This document shows, one piece after another, positions 1 through 4,613 of a stretch of 9,076 nucleotides of DNA. Both the position numbers and the translations under genes were made by a program. Location: contig JAEEHE010000024.1 in assembly GCA_016280685.1 (NCBI GenBank), positions 1-9,076 on the forward strand, given 5' to 3'. Each line of letters opens with the position of its first letter. The first letter of the stretch is position 1. Source of the DNA: Caryophanales bacterium (lineage in GTDB: Bacteria > Bacillota_I > Bacilli_A > RFN20 > CAG-826). The notes beneath the pieces were generated by a model. It was not told where the DNA came from and searched no databases. It saw only the letters and a list, made by a program, of their open reading frames with translations.

Positions 1-146
1 AGAACGGGACTTGTTTCGAAACTATTTAGATTATAAATCATTTTTTGATTTTTACATACTTTAGTAGTTGTTTTTGCTATGGAATCAAAATTTTGCTTGA
101 TTTTGCTTATCTAATTTCTTTTTTTATTTTTTCTTTAACAAAAATA
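1..146. other. AT-rich upstream intergenic region, possible tail of a preceding gene
   Basis: No gene is recognised here. Frame 2 is open from the window edge to a TAG at 62-64 (about 20 codons), so it could be the end of an upstream plus-strand gene; frame 1 stops at 34-36. Neither tail is recognisable. A weak AT-only hairpin (AAATCA at 35-40, T5 loop, TGATTT at 46-51) followed by Ts might act as a poor terminator, but it would lie inside the frame 2 tail if that is real. The remainder is T-rich and leads into the mraZ promoter. Confidence 0.4.
90..109. repeat. Short 10-bp tandem repeat upstream of the mraZ promoter
   Basis: ATTTTGCTTG at 90-99 is followed directly by ATTTTGCTTA at 100-109 (9 of 10 bases identical). 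A third TTTTGCT occurs at 72-78. The repeats lie about 40 bp upstream of the -35 element. They could be a binding site or chance in T-rich DNA; no function is claimed. Confidence 0.35.
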
Positions 147-176
147 TTGCATCAAGTGTGAAGAGGTGGCTATAAT
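147..176 (+). promoter_or_regulatory. Probable sigma-A-type promoter of the mraZ operon
   Basis: The -10 hexamer TATAAT (171-176) is a perfect consensus. TTGCAT (147-152) is a partial -35 with an 18-bp spacer. Predicted transcription start is near 183, giving a leader of only about 33 nt before the mraZ ATG. MraZ-like boxes lie both in the spacer and across the leader, so the promoter is well placed for MraZ control. This is sequence reading only; the start site is inferred. Confidence 0.7.
153..169 (+). promoter_or_regulatory. Candidate upstream pair of degenerate MraZ boxes
   Basis: CAAGTGT (153-159), spacer GAA, GAGGTGG (163-169). Against the mollicute MraZ box AAAGTG[T/G] with a 3-nt spacer, these match at 6/7 and 5/7 positions with the correct 10-bp period. 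They fall between the -35 and -10 elements. They are weaker than the downstream boxes and 1 bp out of phase with them (163 to 184 is 21 bp). Confidence 0.4.
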
Positions 177-183
177 ATTGGTA

Positions 184-210
184 CAAATGGAAGAAAGTGG
201 GAAAAAGTGG
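184..210 (+). promoter_or_regulatory. MraZ box array (three direct repeats, 10-bp period)
   Basis: CAAATGG (184-190), AAAGTGG (194-200) and AAAGTGG (204-210) are separated by 3-nt spacers. The last two are exact matches to the MraZ-binding repeat known from mollicutes, AAAGTG[T/G]; the first matches at 5/7. The array starts at about the predicted transcription start and ends 5 nt before the mraZ ATG at 216, so bound MraZ could block transcription. The last box also sits at ribosome-binding distance and contains AAGTGG, the only SD-like purine tract there. It also contains an in-frame GTG (207), which is not the preferred start. Confidence 0.75.
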
Positions 211-215
211 TAAAT

Positions 216-647
216 ATGTTTTACGGAAACTATGAACACACATTAGATGATAAGGGCCGTTTGGTTATTCCTCGTAAACTAAGAGAAGAAGCCGGTCACA
301 GAATCTACATCATGATGGGTTATGATGGCGCTTTATCTATCTATAAAGAAGATGCCTTCCAAGAAATGATTAAGAAAGCGGAGACACTCCCTTTTAATAA
401 AAAGGCCAACCGTGACTATCTCCGTGCTGTCTTATCAAGCGCTTGCGACTTAGATGTCGACAAATTAGGCAGAGTGCAAATTCCCACCCAATTATTAAAC
501 AAATATCATATCGGCAAAGAAGTCGTGGTTATCGGTGCTGGTGATCATATGGAAGTTTGGAACAAAGAAACATATGAAAACTATGAAATGAATCTTCAAG
601 AACATTTTGAAGAAATCGCCGAACACATCACTTCTAAAGAAGACTAA
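216..647 (+). CDS. mraZ: Transcriptional regulator MraZ
   Basis: DNA-binding protein of the SpoVT/AbrB-like (double swapped-hairpin) fold that autoregulates the dcw operon by binding direct repeats in its own promoter. The product is 143 aa, the usual family length. It shows the two family half-domains, each with a DxxxR motif: DDKGR (residues 11-15, followed by LVIPRKLRE) and DKLGR (82-86, followed by VQIPTQLL). I chose ATG 216 (MFYGNYEHTLDDKGR) because MraZ proteins begin MFxGxYxHxLDxKGR. The in-frame GTG at 207 would add three residues and lies inside a MraZ box. It is the first gene of the cluster, and rsmH starts 2 nt after its stop, implying translational coupling. Matching MraZ boxes lie at 184-210. 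Confidence 0.97.
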   Translation: MFYGNYEHTLDDKGRLVIPRKLREEAGHRIYIMMGYDGALSIYKEDAFQEMIKKAETLPFNKKANRDYLRAVLSSACDLDVDKLGRVQIPTQLLNKYHIGKEVVVIGAGDHMEVWNKETYENYEMNLQEHFEEIAEHITSKED

Positions 648-649
648 AT

Positions 650-1576
650 ATGGGAAAACATATTCCAGTCTTGCTTAATGAAGTAATCCAAGGATTAAAC
701 ATTAAAGCTAATGGTGTCTATTTTGACCTCACACTAGGTAGAGGTGGCCATTCTAAAGAAATCTTAAAAAAACTCAATAGTGGTCATTTATATGGTGTCG
801 ATCAAGATGAAACCGCAATAAAAGAAAGTCAAATTAATCTAAAAGATTACGAAAATAAAATTACTTTGGTTCATGATAATTTTGCTCATCTAGCGGATAT
901 CATGACAAAAAATCAAGTTGAATACGCTGATGGGATTCTTATGGATCTCGGTGTATCTTCCCCTCAATTTGATGAAGGCGATAGGGGGTTCTCTTATAGA
1001 GAAGATGCTCCCTTAGATATGCGTATGGATCAAAACAATCCACTATCCGCTAAAATCATCGTCAACACTTATTCTTTGCAAGAATTGACCAAAATCTTTA
1101 AAGAATATGGCGAAGATAAATTCGCCTATCAAATCGCCAAAAACATCGTTAAAGCTCGAGAGAGAGCTCCTATTGAAACAACATTTCAATTAGTGGAAAT
1201 CGTCAAAAAGAGCAAACCGATGAAAGAATTAGCGAAAGTGGGACACCCCGCCAAACAAATCTTCCAAGCTCTAAGAATTGAAGTTAATCATGAATTAGAA
1301 GTTCTTGAAATAGCCTTAAAGCAAGCTTTAAAAGCCTTAAGACCTCATGGTGGAAGATTAGCCATCATCACCTTCCAATCGTTGGAAGACAGAATTGTGA
1401 AAAACATTTATAAAGAAGCCTCTGTCGTTATTGGCAACCGTTATGACGATGGAAATAAAGGCGAAGAAAAAGAATATCGCTTAGTAAATACTAAGCCCAT
1501 AACCGCTAGCGAAGAGGAATTAGAAAGTAATCCTCGTTCCCATAGCGCCAAATTAAGAATAATCGAAAGAAAATAA
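650..1576 (+). CDS. rsmH: 16S rRNA (cytosine-1402-N4)-methyltransferase RsmH
   Basis: SAM-dependent methyltransferase (formerly MraW) that N4-methylates C1402 in the decoding centre of 16S rRNA. The 308-residue length is typical. Visible family signatures: N-terminal HIPVLLNEV; SAM-binding loop FDLTLGRGGHS (25-35); acidic VDQD (50-53) at the end of strand 2; MDLGVSSPQFD (98-108); DRGFSYR and PLDMRMD (111-127); the FQALRIEVNHEL motif and SLEDRIVK in the C-terminal half; and NPRSHSAKLRIIE at the end. Small departures (KQIFQALRI where KRTFQALRI is usual, SHS where ARS is usual) do not touch the core. It starts 2 nt after mraZ with only a weak purine tract (AAAGAAGA), so translation is probably coupled. 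The mraZ-rsmH pair is the conserved beginning of the dcw cluster. Confidence 0.97.
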   Translation: MGKHIPVLLNEVIQGLNIKANGVYFDLTLGRGGHSKEILKKLNSGHLYGVDQDETAIKESQINLKDYENKITLVHDNFAHLADIMTKNQVEYADGILMDLGVSSPQFDEGDRGFSYREDAPLDMRMDQNNPLSAKIIVNTYSLQELTKIFKEYGEDKFAYQIAKNIVKARERAPIETTFQLVEIVKKSKPMKELAKVGHPAKQIFQALRIEVNHELEVLEIALKQALKALRPHGGRLAIITFQSLEDRIVKNIYKEASVVIGNRYDDGNKGEEKEYRLVNTKPITASEEELESNPRSHSAKLRIIERK

Positions 1577-1601
1577 GAAAAGTAGAAAGGAGGACATAGC
1601 C

Positions 1602-1841
1602 ATGGTGTTAAAAGACAAATTAGTCAAAACACATCATAAAGGTATCTACTATAGAACCCGCAAAATCGTCATCGGTGTTTTATGTGGATTCACTCTTTGC
1701 GCTGCTATTGTTGTTCCAACCTACATTTCTTCAGTTGTGAGAAATAATCGTGCTGCTGGTTTAGCAGAAGAAGACACCCGTTCAAATGAAGTGGTGGAAG
1801 AAAGTGAAAGTAGTGAATATGAAGAATACAATCGTGAATAA
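1602..1841 (+). CDS. Small single-pass membrane protein in the ftsL position
   Basis: 79 aa, not recognised by sequence. It has a basic N-terminus (residues 1-21, Lys/Arg/His-rich), one hydrophobic segment at about 22-46 (IVIGVLCGFTLCAAIVVPTYI), and a short acidic, Ser/Glu-rich tail (about 55-79). Charge bias predicts N-in, C-out. A very strong ribosome site, AAAGGAGG (1586-1593), lies 8 nt before ATG 1602, which fixes the start and suggests a well expressed protein. Directly after rsmH, Firmicutes normally carry ftsL, a bitopic divisome protein; size and topology fit roughly. However, the external part is only about 33 residues with no heptad pattern, whereas FtsL has a coiled coil. It may be a degenerate FtsL, an unrelated membrane protein, or a secreted peptide with a long signal. 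Its end overlaps the next gene. Confidence 0.8.
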   Translation: MVLKDKLVKTHHKGIYYRTRKIVIGVLCGFTLCAAIVVPTYISSVVRNNRAAGLAEEDTRSNEVVEESESSEYEEYNRE

Positions 1842-2046
1842 ATTTATCGTAATCATTTCCTTATGGCTCCTTGCTATTATGGGAGTCAACATCTTTATCG
1901 GATATCGAGCCAATATTGTTGGTTTTTATATCGCGACTATTATCGTAGCCATTATCTTATTATCCATCAATGCCTTGCACATCTCTCTCCTTGTCCGCAA
2001 GGCCCTCCATGTCCAACCAAAACAAGCGGAAAACGTCAACCGTTAA
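1819..2046 (+). CDS. Small two-pass membrane protein, unknown function
   Basis: 75 aa from ATG 1819 (MKNTIVNKF), not recognised. Two hydrophobic segments fill most of it: about 9-28 (FIVIISLWLLAIMGVNIFIG) and about 33-58, followed by a basic tail (LVRKALHVQPKQ). Positive charges flank both ends, so both termini are probably cytoplasmic. It is in a different frame from the preceding gene and overlaps its 3' end by 23 nt with this start. The start is uncertain: ATG 1786 would give 86 aa and a 56-nt overlap, and GTG 1834 an 8-nt overlap with the preceding stop; none has a clear SD. The overlap suggests translational coupling to the 79-aa protein and perhaps a joint function. It is the last gene before a terminator. 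Confidence 0.65.
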   Translation: MKNTIVNKFIVIISLWLLAIMGVNIFIGYRANIVGFYIATIIVAIILLSINALHISLLVRKALHVQPKQAENVNR

Positions 2047-2082
2047 TTCTCTCCTTAAATCCGCAAAAAATGGTTGAAAATT

Positions 2083-2113
2083 AGTAGTTTATTGGTAGTA
2101 AACTACTTTTTTT
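2083..2113 (+). terminator. Rho-independent terminator ending the mraZ operon
   Basis: AGTAGTTTA (2083-2091) pairs perfectly with TAAACTACT (2099-2107) around a 7-nt loop. A run of seven T (2107-2113) begins at the last base of the stem. The stem is AT-rich but uninterrupted. It lies 37 nt after the stop of the second small gene and separates the mraZ unit from ftsA-ftsZ. Confidence 0.85.
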
Positions 2114-2131
2114 ATTAACAATATTGTTAAT
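2114..2131. promoter_or_regulatory. 18-bp perfect palindrome, candidate operator for ftsA-ftsZ
   Basis: ATTAACAATATTGTTAAT is identical to its own reverse complement over all 18 bases, and symmetry breaks immediately outside. With no loop it is a better candidate for a dimeric protein-binding site than for an RNA hairpin. It begins right after the T-run of the preceding terminator and ends 2 bp before the -35 hexamer of the ftsA promoter, a position suited to an activator or to a repressor overlapping polymerase. I cannot name a regulator for it. Confidence 0.6.
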
Positions 2132-2133
2132 TA

Positions 2134-2162
2134 TTGATTATGAGATTCTTTTCATATATTAT
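2134..2162 (+). promoter_or_regulatory. Probable sigma-A-type promoter of ftsA-ftsZ
   Basis: TTGATT (2134-2139, 4/6 to TTGACA) and TATTAT (2157-2162, 5/6 to TATAAT) have the ideal 17-bp spacing. Transcription would start near 2169, leaving a leader of about 15 nt before the ftsA ATG at 2184. It lies just after a terminator, so ftsA-ftsZ is likely transcribed independently of mraZ-rsmH. Confidence 0.7.
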
Positions 2163-2183
2163 ATGATTTAGTAGGTATTGAAT

Positions 2184-3395
2184 ATGGATAAACCAGTAGC
2201 AGCAATAGAATTATCATCCCGCAGCTTAAAACTCGTTGTGGGCTATGAATTAGAAGGCAAAGTATATGTTTTATACGCCTTGAAAAAACCTTATGGTCTT
2301 GCTATTGAAGCTGGTAACATTACTGAAAAAGACGCTATTGTTAATAGCGTTAATAGTATCAAACAACTAGTGGACCCCTCCGCTAAATTAAAAATATCCA
2401 TCTCCGAAGCCTTATTAGCCATCCCTCCTTATGGACTTGGAGTATTCCAAACTCAACAAGTAACAACTGTTATTTCGGAAGATGGCGATGGCAAGAAAAT
2501 TGCCGATTATGAGATTCAAAACATTTACGCCCTCATCCGTAATAGTGCATACGCTTTAAACAATGCGTTAATTGATGTGGTGCCAGAAAGATATATCCTC
2601 GATCAAGGTAGATTATTCGTTAATCCTCCTTTAGGAGAAAGAAGTACAACTTTGACCGTTCAAGGCAAAGTTCATACCGTTCCAGAAAGAATTATTAAAG
2701 ATTATAAAGAGACTTTGCAGGCTGGTGGTATTAACTTTAAGCGCGCGACTATCGCTCCCTATGCAGCATGTGAATTATTAGCTACATACGAAGATATTCC
2801 TAGTGATTATATTCTTGTTGATATCGGTAGTCATATGACAACTATCTCATTAATTGGAGAAAAAGCATTATATGCTTCTCGCTTCTTCGAATGGGGTGGT
2901 GATCGCATTACCGACCGCATTATTGAAAAATTCAATATTAATGAAACAGAAGCGGAAAAGATTAAAGTGACCTACGGATTAGATAAACGTGAAATGAATT
3001 TCAAAGCCCCCATTTGCACAAGCGATGATGGTAATGGTAATGAAATTAAACATTATAATGATGAATTAAACGCTATTATCAAATCCGAATTAGAAGTTTT
3101 TGTGAAAGAATTAGCTAGCGCTCAAGATAATTTGTTAGAAGGATATGATAAAACATATCATGGTCTACCAATGATTCTTATTGGTGGTGGCGCCATGCTT
3201 AATGGCTTTAAGGATTATTTAGAACCAAAGGTTCGTAATGAAACCGTTACCGTCGTAGTGCCACGCAGTTTAGGAGCGAGAAATCCGACCTTCTTAAATT
3301 GTCTAGGCATGATTCTTGTAAACGCTAAATACCCAAATATAAATGACGACGCTCAATCGCGCGTCCCACCCATCCAAAGAGATGGAGAAAAATAG
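2184..3395 (+). CDS. ftsA: Cell division protein FtsA (divergent)
   Basis: Actin-family ATPase that normally polymerises beneath the membrane, anchors FtsZ and recruits the rest of the divisome. The product is 403 aa, slightly short for FtsA (about 420-440). Family features: N-terminal actin strand AAIELSSRSLKLVVG (6-20), a region matching the FtsA-specific SHS2/1C domain at about 80-165, phosphate-2 motif DIGSHMTT (213-220), EWGGDRIT (236-243, like the usual VGGDxVT), and adenosine motif LIGGGAMLNG (332-341). Odd points: phosphate-1 reads IELSSRS where DIGTS is usual, phosphate-2 reads DIGSH where DIGGG is usual, and the C-terminus ends PPIQRDGEK with no amphipathic membrane helix. ATG 2184 is preferred because the AGTAGG tract lies 8 nt before it; the in-frame TTG at 2178 is only 2 nt from that tract. 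ftsZ follows 11 nt after the stop. Confidence 0.93.
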   Translation: MDKPVAAIELSSRSLKLVVGYELEGKVYVLYALKKPYGLAIEAGNITEKDAIVNSVNSIKQLVDPSAKLKISISEALLAIPPYGLGVFQTQQVTTVISEDGDGKKIADYEIQNIYALIRNSAYALNNALIDVVPERYILDQGRLFVNPPLGERSTTLTVQGKVHTVPERIIKDYKETLQAGGINFKRATIAPYAACELLATYEDIPSDYILVDIGSHMTTISLIGEKALYASRFFEWGGDRITDRIIEKFNINETEAEKIKVTYGLDKREMNFKAPICTSDDGNGNEIKHYNDELNAIIKSELEVFVKELASAQDNLLEGYDKTYHGLPMILIGGGAMLNGFKDYLEPKVRNETVTVVVPRSLGARNPTFLNCLGMILVNAKYPNINDDAQSRVPPIQRDGEK

Positions 3396-3398
3396 GAG
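3393..3398 (+). promoter_or_regulatory. ftsZ ribosome binding site overlapping the ftsA stop
   Basis: TAGGAG shares its TAG with the ftsA stop codon. It is 8 nt from ATG 3407 but only 2 nt from the in-frame TTG at 3401, so it decides the ftsZ start in favour of 3407. The overlap couples ftsZ translation to termination on ftsA. Confidence 0.75.
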
Positions 3399-3406
3399 AG
3401 TTGGAT

Positions 3407-4525
3407 ATGGATAATTATGATTTAGACAATTTTGAACCCGCAGCAAAGATCGTGGTAATCGGTGTCGGCGGAGCCGGCAACAACGCTGTTAATCGTATGA
3501 TTGACGAAGAGATTGCTAATGTCACTTTCTACGTGGTTAACACTGATAAACAAGCATTATCTACTAGCAAAGCTAGTAATCGCATTATTCTCGGTGAAGA
3601 AATCACCGGTGGTCTAGGCGCTGGTGGTGAACCAGAAGTTGGCGAAAAAGCTGCTGAGGCTAGCGCCGATGTCTTAAGAGATATCGTCAAAGATGCCAAC
3701 ATGGTATTTATTGCCGCTGGTATGGGTGGAGGCACAGGTACAGGTGCTGCTCCTGTCATTGCGAAAATTGCTAAAGATGCTGGTGCTCTTGTTGTCGCTA
3801 TTGTCACTCGTCCATTTACCTTTGAAGGCAAAAAGAGAGTGGTTAATTCCATCGATGGTTTAAATAAATTAAGAGCTAATGTTGATAGCATTATTGTCGT
3901 TTCTAACGACAAACTATTAATGACAAGTGGTAATGCTCCTATCTCTCAAGCATTATCTGATTCTGATAATGTCTTAGCCCAATCTGTTAAAACAGTGGTC
4001 AATTTGATTCTCTTACCTGCCGTTATTAATCTCGACTTTGCGGATGTTAGAAATACCTTAGCCAATTCCGGTGTTTCCTTAATCGGATTTGGTATGGGAA
4101 CAGGCGTCAACCGTGCTAAAGATGCCGCGGATATGGCTATCAATTCACCCTTGCTAGAAGCCTCTATTACTGGCGCTAGAAGAGCCATCGTCGCGGTTAC
4201 TTGTGGACCTAATGTGAGCCTCTTTGATGCCCAGGATACTGTTAACCTATTAATTGATGCATCTGGCCATGATATCGATGTCAAATTTGGTATCGGAATT
4301 AACGATCAATTGAACGATGAAATCCTCGTCAGCGTGATTGCTAGCGACTTTGAAGAAGAGATTGATTTCTCTAAACCTTCCACATTCACTCCATTAGAAA
4401 GACCCGCACGCCCAGCGCCCAAAGAAGAAGATAATCTCTTCTCATTGGATGGCGAAGAAGAAACCGATTCCCATAAAAAATTGGAAGGCGCAAACTTCTT
4501 ACCAAACTTTCTCAAAGGCAAATAA
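3407..4525 (+). CDS. ftsZ: Cell division protein FtsZ
   Basis: Tubulin-like GTPase that forms the cytokinetic Z-ring. The product is 372 aa. Features in order: nucleotide-binding VIGVGGAGNNAVNRM (17-31), GGGTGTG tubulin signature (107-113) followed by AAPVIA, RPFTFEGKKR (135-144), T7 synergy loop NLDFADV (208-214) with the catalytic Asp residues 210 and 213, and the C-terminal tubulin-like domain to about residue 316. A short acidic, Pro-rich linker (about 320-358) leads to a conserved tail peptide, FLPNFLKGK (364-372), comparable to the IPxFLR peptide that binds FtsA, SepF or ZipA elsewhere. It therefore looks fully functional and able to bind a membrane tether. It is cotranscribed with ftsA and followed by a terminator 20 nt after the stop. 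Confidence 0.98.
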   Translation: MDNYDLDNFEPAAKIVVIGVGGAGNNAVNRMIDEEIANVTFYVVNTDKQALSTSKASNRIILGEEITGGLGAGGEPEVGEKAAEASADVLRDIVKDANMVFIAAGMGGGTGTGAAPVIAKIAKDAGALVVAIVTRPFTFEGKKRVVNSIDGLNKLRANVDSIIVVSNDKLLMTSGNAPISQALSDSDNVLAQSVKTVVNLILLPAVINLDFADVRNTLANSGVSLIGFGMGTGVNRAKDAADMAINSPLLEASITGARRAIVAVTCGPNVSLFDAQDTVNLLIDASGHDIDVKFGIGINDQLNDEILVSVIASDFEEEIDFSKPSTFTPLERPARPAPKEEDNLFSLDGEEETDSHKKLEGANFLPNFLKGK

Positions 4526-4544
4526 TAAACTAACTAATACGATA

Positions 4545-4569
4545 GGGACGATAAAATCGCCCCTTTTTT
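4545..4569 (+). terminator. Rho-independent terminator after ftsZ
   Basis: GGGACGAT (4545-4552) and ATCGCCCC (4556-4563) form an 8-position stem with one internal A-C mismatch and a 3-nt AAA loop, followed by six T (4564-4569). Its GC base and U-tract are typical of an intrinsic terminator. It separates ftsA-ftsZ from the downstream nuclease gene. Confidence 0.85.
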
Positions 4570-4613
4570 ATTGTCTCTTTTTATGTAAAAATAATAAAAA
4601 CGAGGTTTTTCTT
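4570..4613 (+). promoter_or_regulatory. Short leader of the nuclease gene, promoter not clearly resolved
   Basis: Only 44 nt lie between the terminator and the lipoprotein ATG. TTGTCT (4571-4576) could be a -35, with TAATAA (4592-4597, 15-bp spacer) or ATAAAA (4594-4599, 17-bp spacer) as a poor -10. A modest ribosome site, CGAGG (4601-4605), ends 8 nt before the ATG. Transcription may come from this weak promoter or from readthrough of the terminator. Confidence 0.3.

Noticed and set aside
207..215. GTG 207 as the mraZ start
   Set aside because: Family proteins start at MFxGxYxH, matching ATG 216, and the GTG lies inside a MraZ box.
1863..2084. Third-frame open frame overlapping the 75-aa membrane protein
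   Set aside because: Its product is Cys/His/Pro-rich without a hydrophobic or domain pattern, it runs into the terminator, and it has no ribosome site. The two-TM frame is far more protein-like.
3401..3406. TTG 3401 as the ftsZ start and the similar TTG 2178 as the ftsA start
   Set aside because: Each is only 2 nt from the purine tract, too close for initiation, while an ATG two codons later has 8-nt spacing.
3529..4521. Three minus-strand open frames opposite ftsZ (3529-3912, 3946-4284, 4306-4521)
   Set aside because: They lie fully antisense to a strongly conserved ftsZ, have low-complexity Ser/Ala/Pro-rich products with no recognisable domain, and no ribosome sites. They reflect codon bias on the coding strand.
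4449..4613. N-terminal extension of the nuclease gene to ATG 4449
   Set aside because: It would overlap ftsZ by 77 nt, run through the terminator, and bury the lipoprotein signal peptide that begins at ATG 4614.
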